64,000 nucleotides of DNA. Origin: Clitoria ternatea (taxonomy: Eukaryota > Streptophyta > Magnoliopsida > Fabales > Fabaceae). The notes under the pieces are model-generated. The model did no database searches. It was not told the origin of the DNA and was given only the letters and a program-made list of their open reading frames with translations. This document shows positions 54,870 through 64,000 of this stretch, one piece after another. The stretch lies in NCBI GenBank assembly GCA_037962975.1, contig CM075669.1:243855851-243919850 (forward strand), in the 5' to 3' direction. Positions within the stretch are counted from its first letter, which is position 1; every line of letters begins with the position of its first letter. Made by a program: the position numbers and the translations under genes.

Positions 54870-56039
54870 TACGGACTAAAGCAATCTGGACGTATGTGGT
54901 TAATTATCTCAGTGAATACTTATTGAAAGAAGGGTATAAAAATGACCCAATTTGTCCATGTGTTTTTATGAAAAGACTCGGAAAAGAGTTCCTTATAATC
55001 GTTATTTATGTAGATGATTTAAACATCATCAGAACTCCTGAAGAGCTTTCAAAGGCTGTAAATTGCATGAAAAAGGAATTCGAGATGAAAGACTTGGGAA
55101 AAACAAAGTTTTGTCTCGGATTACAATTAGAATATTTAAAGGAAAGAATTTTAATGCACCAAAAGAATTATACAGAAAAGGTGCTAAAGCGGTTCTATAT
55201 GGATAAATCACACCCATTGAGCAGTCTAATGGCTGTAAGATCAATTGAAGTGAGCAAAGATTCTTTTTCGACCTCAAGAGAAAAATGAAGAACTACTTAG
55301 TCCTGAAGTACCATATCTTAGTGCAATTGGTGCACTAATGTATCTTGCTAGTCATACACGATCTGATATATCATTTGTTGTAAATTTGTTAGCAAGACAT
55401 AGTTTTTTACCCACAAAAGGCATTGGAATGAGATTAAACACATATTTCGTTACCTTAGAGGTACAATGGACATGGGTTTATTTTTCCCATATGTATCTAA
55501 GGCAAACCTAATTGGTTATGCTGATGCGGAGTATTTGTCTGATCCTCATAATGATCGATCACAAACAAGATATTTGTTCATATGTGGTGGTACAGTAATT
55601 TCATGGAGATCCATAAAACAAACGATCACAGCAACATCATCTAATCATACTGAAATTCTAGCATTACATGAAGCAAGTCGAGAATGTGTTTGGTTAAAGT
55701 CTATGATTCAGCATATTCAAGAAACATGTGGCTTACATGCTGGAAAATTACCACCAACAATCTTATGTGAAGATAATGCAGCTTGTATTTCTCAATTAAA
55801 GGAGGGTTATATTAAAGGAGATGAGACAAAACATATTTCACCAAAAAAATTTCTTTACTCATGATCTTGTAAAGAATGGTGAAATAAATGTCCAACAAGT
55901 CCGATCATATGAGAATCTGGCAGATATCTTTACAAAATCATTATCAACCAAAATATTCGAGCAACTAGTACAAAAAATTAGTCTTCGACGCTTACATAAG
56001 TGTTCTGATGGGGGGAGAATTAAATACTTGTACATTTAA
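54870..56039 (+). pseudogene. copia RT C-terminal part and RNase H (E7)
   Basis: It starts YGLKQSGRMW in a broken frame. Then 54896-55288 is open with IVIYVDDLNII (the YVDD site intact) and KDLGKTKFCLGLQLEY. After shifts, PYLSAIGALMYLASHTRSDISF is seen near 55310-55380. RNase H lies in 55466-55864: GYADAEYLSDPHNDRSQTRYLF, ISWRSIKQT, NHTEILALHEASRECVWL and EDNAACI. The last piece, 55821-56039, ends in the usual ENLADIFTKSL motif. Confidence 0.85.
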
Positions 56040-56150
56040 TTATATATTTTTCTTTGTAAAGAATGTTGTATTCTTTTTCCTTTACTAGGTTTTTATCCTA
56101 CTGAGTTTTTCCTAGAAAGGTTTTAACGAGACACATTTTAAAATAAAGAC

Positions 56151-56163
56151 ATCCAAGGGAGAG
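56151..56163 (+). promoter_or_regulatory. Polypurine tract of E7
   Basis: CATCCAAGGGAGAG precedes the LTR. This is a typical copia tract position. Confidence 0.68.
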
Positions 56164-56350
56164 TATTATAAATATAATAATTAGTGAATGTCCCCTTTTA
56201 GTCCTATAAATAGGACTTGAAGTAATATGAAAGAAACATTCTTCATTCTCCTACTACAACTCCATTCTCAATTCTCTTCTCTCATTTTGCTCTCTACTAA
56301 CTCGTCTCTTTTCATTTATTTTCTTCTGTAATTATAGTTTATTCATAACA
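56164..56350 (+). repeat. 3' LTR of E7 (about 187 bp)
   Basis: It opens TATTATAAATATAATAATTAG (TG mutated to TA) and ends TTATTCATAACA. It has a TATA box CCTATAAATAGG near 56200. The five bases after it are gttgc; the mate is lost. Confidence 0.75.
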
Positions 56351-57321
56351 GTTGCCATATTTTATTTTTCACCTACTGGATTTCACCAAATTATACTATA
56401 CATATTCCTACAATTAATTTTCAATTATCTTACATATTTAAGTTTCGGTTTCCCTTCTAATTTTATTTTCAAATTCTTTTCCTCGTCAAAAATAAACATT
56501 AGTAATATTTTTACATTTTTTTTCCATAACAGATTACCAGAACCACATCGCGGTTTCGCAGCAAACAGACCATTTCATACCTTACATTTTAAATGTCTCC
56601 AGTTTCATGTTTTTAATAATTTTCAGCCTTTTAAAATATCTTAATACAATTGCAACATTGCACCCAAACCTCGATTTCAATTTTAAGTTCTTTTATATGA
56701 TGACTTCAATCACCCAAACATTCCTAATTAGATTGCCTAAAAAGCAATTTTAAATAAGACGATTAACCAGAGTTTTATATTATTTCAAAATTTATCAAAT
56801 AAATAATCATCTAATAATTGATATTAATTATATAAATCGTTTAAGACCAGTTACTTTTATCAAATTCAAATTGAATACCAAAGAACTCTTGAAACATCCT
56901 TGAATATGATTTTTATTTTTTAATAACTTTTGTAATATTAGAAGAAATTTTATTTATACAACTTTTTAAAAAAATTAAAACGCACATAAGTTGAATTAGG
57001 GGTCCCTGGAAATCACTAGAACAAAAACCATGTTCCCAAAAAGTAAGTGATATCCAAACAAGAGAGCATCTGAACCGTCTTTCTTACAAAGGACAGAATG
57101 GACGGCCAGTTGTCATATTTCCCAAAACTTGTCACCGTGAAAAAATAGTTGGAGAGTGACGGTGATAAAATAAGAAAAAATTGGACATGAAAGCGAATCC
57201 CTAGAGCCGTTGAGAAATGACGTTTAAAGACACGGACACGCTTAACGGAGCACACTCACGAGAGAGCAGCAACTAGTTTGATTTCGGTTCTTCTTCTTCT
57301 TCTTCTCCCTCTAAAATCAAA
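56351..57321. other. Intergenic region and promoter of the DUF3339 gene
   Basis: AT-rich and without genes. Open frames on the minus strand near 57016-57255 are shadows. A TTC-rich run (about 57285-57307) sits just before the ATG, probably in the 5' UTR. No clear TATA box was chosen. Confidence 0.6.
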
Positions 57322-57531
57322 ATGGCTGATTGGGGTCCCGTAGTGATCGCAGTGGTGCTGTTCGTGCTGTTGAGCCCAGGCCTTCTTTTTCAGATACCCG
57401 CCAGAGGAAGAGTTGCCGAGTTCGGTAACATGCAAACCAGCGGGGCTTCCATTTTGGTCCACGCCGTCATCTTCTTTGGTCTCATCACTATCTTTCTCAT
57501 CGCCATTGGTGTTCACATCTACACTGGCTAA
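57322..57531 (+). CDS. DUF3339 family small membrane protein
   Basis: An intact 69-residue protein, the usual length of this plant family. It has two hydrophobic segments, about residues 6-23 (VVIAVVLFVLLSPGLLFQI) and 45-66 (ILVHAVIFFGLITIFLIAIGV). A loop between them reads PARGRVAEFGNMQTSGAS, and the tail is HIYTG. The start MADWGPV and the loop FGNMQTSG are near-invariant in the family. The function is unknown; a small two-span membrane protein is all that can be inferred. No intron interrupts the CDS. The gamma-CAL gene follows on the same strand 3.3 kb downstream. From memory, in Arabidopsis DUF3339 genes also sit beside the gamma-CAL genes (At5g63500/At5g63510; At3g48660/At3g48680), suggesting an old linkage. 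Confidence 0.93.
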   Translation: MADWGPVVIAVVLFVLLSPGLLFQIPARGRVAEFGNMQTSGASILVHAVIFFGLITIFLIAIGVHIYTG

Positions 57532-60500
57532 CTCTTTATTATTATGTTTTTCCCTTCTATTTACATTATCTGTACTGTTCTCTATGTGGGTTGGCTAAAT
57601 TAAACTCCTTTTTTGCTGTTTCATCTATGGATTTGTGATCCTTTTTGCTTTCTGACGCTGGATCTGCCTACAATTATTTGCCTTTACTGTACACTTCTCT
57701 TTTCCCGTATCAATCTTTCTTTTCTACCTAAACTTTTTTAGATTTTTAACCAACGGCCCTCCAGGCTTCACCGATTCTGCTAAACGGTGTCCCTTGAGTT
57801 GCCCCTTCGTGATTTCCTACACAAGAAACAAAGTTGAAATTACTAAAAAAAAATCTAAAAGAAAAGAAGAATTATAATTCATGAGACCAGCCGGTTCATC
57901 AGGAAACGGGTATCAATCTGGTTTGTTTAAACCCATGATTCGTCTATAATCAAATTGGTATTGAATTGCTTCATCAGGGAAGAAACAGTCAAACCTGAAC
58001 TGTCGGTTTTGTTCAGTTCACAAGGGAAAAAAAAGTCTTTTGGGTTTATTTTGTGTTTTGAAGTATAGTTTTAAATGTAAACCAGTAAAAAACTCATTGC
58101 TATACTATGTAGTATTAATTTTAGCATTTCATGTTTCTAAGTAATTATAATATATTTTTTATTAATATTATTTTATATAAATATAGTTTTTCATTAAAAT
58201 TTATTATTTTATTGATATTGGTTTTAGACTCTGAATTGGGGTTTTAACGGATTTTAATAAAAAATTATAAATGAGACGCCTGAAATTTTAAAATGAGAAT
58301 AGGGGTGGATGGGGTTGGGGATGGGATTAAGAAATGTATGTCTAAGATTAAAAAGGGATAGCATAGAACAGCTGGCAAACGGATTCATGTCTTTCTTTCG
58401 TAAGAACGATTTGAAAAATAAAAGGGCTAAAATATATACTTCCCTTATATTAACCATAATATGTATTAGTATAATATGTTTTTATAATAAGCCTATTATT
58501 GAATGGTATATTTAATCTGAGTAATAATATATTACATATAATTAAGTTAAGTATATTTATAAATTATTAGTCTCTTTCATCTTATCAAAGTGTGTTTTGG
58601 TTTAATTGTAAGGTAATCTTCTTTTCATCTACTTGGGTAAGATCCAAATCTTAATAGATCCAAAAAAAAATTAATTTTTAATTTAATATCTCCATCAATT
58701 AGAAGCACTAATAAAATCTAGATATTTGTTTCATCAAGTGTCATGTCACTAATTTCGTATTTCGTTAGTTTTTTTAATGGGATTAATGGAGCAGAAAATT
58801 TTAATACTAAAGCATAAGCTACTCTAAGAAGTTTCACACCAATTGTGATTCCAGCACTTGAAATCAATTTTATTAAATATTCTAAACACGTTGAAGGCAA
58901 TTCATCAAGATGATTACAAGGGATTGTGGCATGAAACTAAACACACGTCTCATCCAAAAGTTCACAACAAATAATAGATCAGGGTTTAAGGTTAGTTAGT
59001 GTAATTTTTCTTTTCTCAAAGTTATTAAGAAATTACATTACTGAGAGTTTATTTGGTTGGTCAATAACCATCCTAAATGACGTAAAAAATTAATACTATT
59101 CATTATATATTTTTTATTTTTATAACATTATTTTTCTAACTATTTATCAAACGGGCACTAAAGTCATTTTGGTTTCGTACTTTTTACATTTAACTATTAA
59201 GTTATTTCATTTATTTTTCACCTTATAATAAAATCATATTCTTTACTAACAAATTCATAGTTAAAAATTAAACTTGTGTTTATAACGTTATGAGTCTAAA
59301 TTTCATCAATCTATGAACCTTCTCGATGAATGATCTACAAGTACTTCTCTATCCAAATAATTGAACCTTGAGACATGCTTTTATTTTGTTCAATCAGACA
59401 AGTCAATTCATCTAAACTTTTATTTATCACAGGAAAAAACATTTTCTTTTACCAAACAAATTTCATCAAGTTCATACCTAATAGTCAATTTCATTATGAG
59501 GTGTTTAATATATGGTATCTTTGATTCTTTAGTAAGTTATTCTACTAGGAATAAGATAACAGGAAATAAGTTAGAGTTATGTTTTTTAAAATAAATTTTT
59601 ATTAAAAACGATAATTTTATTCTCATGTTTGCTTAAGGAAAAATGTGTAAATTTTTAAAATTATACTCTCACGTATTTTTTTAAAAGATAATAATACTAT
59701 TGACATTGTTTTTTTCTAAAAATATTCCATTTTTTCGTCTTGAAGAAACAATAAAGAACTAATTTTAATTGAACTCGTACAAATTGATATTTTTCTATTG
59801 TTTTTAAAGCGTATCAATGTTTTTTTCTTTATCTTTCAATTTACCCACTTTCCTTTTTTTAATAAAAAAACAAAGGATGGGGGGGGGGGGGGGGGGGGGG
59901 GGGAATGAGGATCATAAAGCCAAAAAAATGTTACTTGAAAAATTTTGTTTGAACTTGGCGGCGGGTTATAAGTGAAAAATAAATGATACTTGCGAACGGG
60001 AATGAATTTCGAGACGTTGGGTTCGTTTGATTTTTAATTGAGGAAATAGAGTTGGGGAAATAAAAAAATTTAAGAGTTAATATTTTTCATGACGTTTGAG
60101 ACAATAAAAACCTCGTTTGACCGTAGCATCTATTTTTTGGTTGGTTAAACCCTTAAGTATCCAAATAGGTTCTAAATATCCTTATGTTGGGTTTTTTTAG
60201 TAATTTATATCGGATGGAATATTTAAGAGAAAAATTTATTTTACAGAATAACATTAAGGGAATAAAAAATATTTTTAAAAAAATATTTCTAGAAATATTT
60301 CATTTCCAACTAATAATTTTATTATTTTTTACAAATTGTGTAAATTTTTTTTTTATCAAATTTATCCGGCAATGTAAAAAAGATATGCATATCAAACTTT
60401 CCCTTAAGGAAAACAAGTTGCCCATGGGAATTTATTTTTTTTGGTAACTTTTTATTTCATCAACTAAGTAATTACTAATTTATTTATTATTTGTGAAACT

Positions 60501-60763
60501 AGGTAATTGCTTATGAATTTAACTGGGTTGTTTTCGGTCGATGAAATATATTTTTGGTGAAGGGTCGATGAATTTGGTTACTCTTTTATTTTTTTTGGGT
60601 CATGAATGAATTTGGTTACTCTAAACTTTGAAAATTCCCTGGGCCTGTTCAGATTCATTGGGCTGGTACATGAATATAGCTTCAGATACCCGATTTCTCT
60701 TTGTAGCCCACAAACGCATCCATCTCTTGTTCCTCAGCGTCATTCTTCCATTTCCCCTGTTCA
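57532..60763. other. Intergenic, AT-rich
   Basis: 3.2 kb between the two host genes. I see no gene; all open frames are short and AT-biased. The only notable item is the G run at 59879-59903. Confidence 0.65.
59879..59903 (+). repeat. Poly(G) run, 25 bases
   Basis: Twenty-five consecutive G, flanked by AAAGGAT and AATGAGG. Its true length may differ, because such runs are prone to assembly and polymerase error. Confidence 0.9.
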
Positions 60764-60798
<35 letters not shown>

Positions 60799-60800
60799 TC
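60764..60800 (+). repeat. CT microsatellite in the gamma-CAL 5' UTR
   Basis: An almost pure (CT)n run, broken once by TGT, ends directly at the ATG. CT-rich leaders are common in plant housekeeping genes. Length polymorphism would be expected. Confidence 0.88.
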
Positions 60801-63137
60801 ATGGCGAATCTAGCACGCTTCTCCAATAGAGCCCTAAGAAGCGCACTCGCGCTTTCAAAACACCACGTGAAATCGCAGCCTCAGTTGCTGGGAGCTGAAC
60901 GCGCTTTTGCGACAGAGGCGGCGAAATCGATTACGCCTTCGCCGGATCGGGTGAAGTGGGACTACAGAGGCCAGAGGAAGATAATTCCGTTGGGACAGTG
61001 GCAACCTAAAGTGGCCGTCGATGCTTACGTGGCACCTAACGTTGTCCTCGCTGGCCAAGTCACCGTTTGGGATGGAGCTTCCGTTTGGCCCGGTGCCGTT
61101 CTCCGGGGCGATCTCAACAAGATCAGCATTGGATTCTGCTCCAACGTTCAGGAACGCTGCGTTCTCCACGCCGCTTGGTCCTCTCCCACAGGTTAGGTTA
61201 ATGTCACATAAAAACGAGGCAAATTTTGTTTCCACCTTAGGAATTGTAAACTTTTTGATTAATTTGGTTTTTTTCTGTCATATAATGTGGTGGTATAGCG
61301 GGTTTAGAATTCCCACAATTCATGTTTTAGATAGCCGTTGTCATTTGATTTAAGCGTTTTGACTTGTAAATATGTTTAGTTTTGCTTCTTGTTTAGTATA
61401 ATTAGGAGGAGAAAAGCCGGTGTTCTTGACACTACTATTGTTGACTAAGAATTCAATGAGGGATGTTAAAACTAAAAGTAGTAGACATTGGACTAGTTTC
61501 GGTGAACTTCTCTAGAAGCAGTTTAGGGAGATGAAAATACAATGAATTATGTTGGTAAACTTCTACCGTTGGTTGAAATTAACTTGTAACTTCTTTAACA
61601 GTTCTCTCATTTAACTTTCCTGTCAGTGAAGGTATGTAAGTTGATTTCAACTTTCTTAAGAGGAGTTTTACCTTCTTAATATGTATCTCATTCTTAAATT
61701 GTTCTCTCATTTTTAAGAGGAGTTTTAACTTCTTTTAACAGTTCTCTCATTTGTTATTCAATTGGTTTTGCTAGTTGTAATATGTATCTCATTCTTAAAT
61801 TGTTCATCCGTTTCATTTTACTAATTGTTGTTTCTATTTTGATTGCAATTTTCAAGTTTAATTGGTTAGTTATTTTGAAGTTCTTTGTGTTTGTTTTGTT
61901 GCTTGTTGGCTAAGTATATACTCGTCAATACATACTGGTAGGATGGAGTAGGTCTTGCTGTTATAGTCTGGACAACCACACCTCAAAAGCTTGGTGTTGT
62001 AGTTGGATAGTTGAAGGCTTTATAAACATCAAGCTAGAAGCCCATATTTCCAATGTGGCACTCAAGTCCCATACGTTGCAATTGGATCCCAAAAATGAGC
62101 CTCTATTAGGATTTATGTCACGAAATCAATAACTTTGTTCTTTCTCATTCCCCTGCTTTTGAATTTGAAGCCACCGTACTACCAGTCATGGTTTTATTAT
62201 AAGTGTACTGGTTGGACTGGAATCCGGTTAGGTGACAAGTTTGAACTCTGGGTAAACTATAAAACCTGCTCAAAAACTGATAAAAGTGGCAAAAACCTGC
62301 TGGTCTCCTGTTAGAATGGTTTCTTGAAAATGCCAAAAGGAAAAAAAATCTCTGGTTTATGAACCAAAAGCACTCTTCTCTTTAACGGATCTGATGGCAG
62401 TCTCCCGCTGGCCAAAATTGGCTGGTCTCCTGTTAGATTGATTTCTCTAAATACCAAAAGTAAAAATAAAAAATCTATTATATATGAACCAAGAGCACTC
62501 TGTACACTTTAACTGATCTTGGCACCCATAAGTTGTTGCCATTGGACAGAAATCACTTGTTGGTGAAATTTCAACTCTAAGTGGGTACAATTTCTCCTCC
62601 TGCTTCACTCCCTCTAATAAGCTCAACAAGCTCCCCCAATTATTCTTTGCAATGTTTCCAAAGTCAATTTGGGTATTTGAAAAATTCTTATGAACTAAGC
62701 ATAATTATGATTCACAAATGTATTGCTTATTCATTATTTATGCTTTATTCTGTGAAACAGGCCTTCCAGCAGACACTTCAATAGAGAGGTATGTGACAAT
62801 TGGAGCGTACAGCCTGTTGAGGTCCTGCACTATCGAGCCAGAGTGTATTATTGGGCAGCATTCCATCCTCATGGAAGGTTCATTGGTGGAGACACAGTCA
62901 ATCCTTGAAGCTGGGTCTGTTGTTCCACCAGGAAGGCGAATTCCATCAGGTGAACTTTGGGCAGGAAATCCAGCCAGGTTTGTGAGAACTTTGACCCATG
63001 AAGAAACCTTAGAAATCCCCAAACTTGCTGTTGCAATAAATGACCTGAGCAGAGACTACTACTCGGAGTTCCTTCCTTATTCCACAGTATATTTGGAGGT
63101 TGAGAAGTTTAAGAAGTCCTTGGGTATTTCTGTTTGA
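60801..63137 (+). CDS. GAMMACAL: Gamma carbonic anhydrase-like protein, mitochondrial (complex I)
   Basis: Exon 1 is 60801-61191 and exon 2 is 62761-63137 (391 + 377 nt, 255 residues, the family length). The ATG 60801 is preferred over in-frame upstream ATGs because MANLARFSNRALRS is an Arg-rich presequence. The protein is a subunit of the matrix-facing carbonic anhydrase domain of plant complex I, made of gamma-CA and gamma-CAL trimers. The left-handed beta-helix has hexapeptide-like repeats from residue 75 onward (AYVAPNVVLAGQVTVWDGASVWPGAVLRGDLNKISIG). RGD at 102-104 is kept. Of the three zinc His of true gamma-CAs, one is kept (His123 in VLHAAW); the other two positions read Ala146 and Arg151 (GAYSLLRSC). 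It is therefore probably structural or bicarbonate-binding rather than a classical zinc enzyme. The C terminus LEVEKFKKSLGISV matches the family. Confidence 0.95.
61192..62760 (+). other. Intron of the gamma-CAL gene
   Basis: Donor CCACAG|GTTAGG and acceptor GTGAAACAG|GCC; phase 1, splitting a Gly codon. 1569 bases, AT-rich, with no gene inside it seen. Confidence 0.92.
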
Positions 63138-64000
63138 ATCTTGATGCTCTTTGGTGTTATTCTTCAATGTATCTGTTAGTTGGAATTTTGCTTGTAAGGA
63201 AATAAGAATCTAAACAAAGGGAGAAAGCTTGTGTTTTCTTTGTATTCCTTGATGAAAGTATTGGCTAAAACGTCATGTTTTATTTAATTGACTAGAGTAA
63301 TATTAAGAGATGAGATGCATCTCCTGAGCTTTGGGCATAAGCTTCGTTGCTCCCCAATTCCACAGGTCCGCTGCTTCTCCCTTTTTATGTCTTGTGCTGT
63401 ACTTGTTTCGCACTCACACTCACACGAATAGAAAGCCTAAATACCGGCATGCCACCAAATTACAATTGGCCTCTATCTTTCAATTATGTTTTTAATTTTT
63501 ACCACTTTCTCTTTCTGCCCATTATTTTTAATCGGATTAGGATGCCCTCGTGTTGATAAGTAACAAAGCACTGTCATGTTACAAAATATATGGACAAAAT
63601 AATGTAGTAGATCCTATATAAATATTAGTGAATCCTACTGTAATATTTTTTGTTTCCCCCTTCTTTAACATGACAATGTAACTAACAAAATAATTTACTA
63701 ACAGTTTTTGTCAGCTACTTGAAGGCTCCACGAGTACATCTGAGTTGTAAGTTAAACTGTTGAAGTTTTCATTGGAAATGTCTCGTTACTCATCTTTGAT
63801 AGTAATGTTGATTTGAACATGATAGGCTACTAGAGGAACTCCTATTAGACTAAGACAAAAATAAGAAAGAAATTATCACTTCATTCACTACCATCAAAAT
63901 GGAATAGACAACTTAAATAACCAAAATAAAAGGGGAAAAGAAAATCAAAGTCTTACATTTGTAAGAGCTCAGAAAGAAATATCAATTACACAAAATCTTT
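63138..64000. other. 3' region of gamma-CAL and downstream intergenic
   Basis: 3' UTR of unknown end, then AT-rich sequence. No further gene is supported. Confidence 0.6.

Larger units (their letters stand above)
51540..56350 (+). mobile_element. E7: Tnt1-like Ty1/copia element, disrupted
   Basis: Plus-strand gag end, protease and pre-integrase (51540-52535), then RT and RNase H (54870-56035), a polypurine tract and a short 3' LTR (56164-56350). Between them a Sirevirus-like LTR-gag (E8) replaces integrase and the RT N terminus. The 5' LTR is missing. Confidence 0.82.

Noticed and set aside
57016..57255. Minus-strand open frame upstream of the DUF3339 gene
   Set aside because: No similarity to any known family, and it overlaps the likely promoter and 5' UTR.
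59050..59170. Possible MITE with ends GGTTGGTCAATAA and TTTATCAAACGGG
   Set aside because: The terminal repeats are weak and no target duplication was found.
60606..60800. Longer gamma-CAL N terminus from an upstream in-frame ATG
   Set aside because: The extension is encoded partly by the CT repeat (Ser-Leu run). Family members start at MANLAR-like presequences.
63347..63556. Open frame after gamma-CAL
   Set aside because: Short, hydrophobic by composition, with no family match and no supporting signals.

Overview
This is nuclear DNA of a flowering plant, most likely a eudicot. The evidence is two spliced or short plant genes at the right end (a DUF3339 membrane peptide and a mitochondrial gamma-carbonic-anhydrase-like subunit of complex I), tRNA-Asp and tRNA-iMet primer sites, and plant-specific retrotransposon lineages (Athila, Tat, Sirevirus). 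I cannot name the species from the sequence.

About 56 kb (1-56350) is a nest of LTR retrotransposons. Reading junctions outward, the order of insertion is: a minus-strand Ty1/copia element (E5; 21738-23672 and 42074-46511) was hit by a plus-strand Tat-type Ty3/gypsy element (E4; 23673-42073, complete, with a target duplication) and by a plus-strand Athila-type element (E3; right part 14444-21737). E3's pol was hit by a non-autonomous gag-protease element present as a tandem pair sharing a central LTR (E1A 2277-8038, E1B 6619-14443). E1A's gag was hit by a minus-strand Athila-type element (E2; 1-2276), a relative of E3. The left halves of E2, E1A, E3 and E5 lie outside the window.

E4 is the most elaborate element. 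It has gag-protease-RT-RNase H-second RNase H-integrase on the plus strand. Downstream, on the opposite strand, are two diverged copies of an extra gene, each with its own TATA box and a small intron at the same place. E4 also carries several families of short internal repeats and a solo copia LTR.

From 46512 to 56350 the sequence is a mosaic of older debris: a minus-strand chromovirus-like gypsy element (E6) fused to a copia RNase H tail, a Tnt1-like copia element (E7) partly duplicated, and a Sirevirus-like LTR plus gag (E8) fused into the E7 reverse transcriptase. Three unrelated families (E1, E2/E3, E8) carry many dispersed short palindromes in their LTRs and untranslated regions, each family with its own word. 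Nearly all in-frame stops in these elements fit C-to-T decay of CAA, CAG or CGA codons.

The region 56351-64000 is host gene space: the DUF3339 gene (57322-57531) and the two-exon gamma-CAL gene (60801-63137), both on the plus strand, separated by AT-rich DNA with a 25-base G run. None of the retroelement coding regions in the window looks fully intact; the two host genes do.
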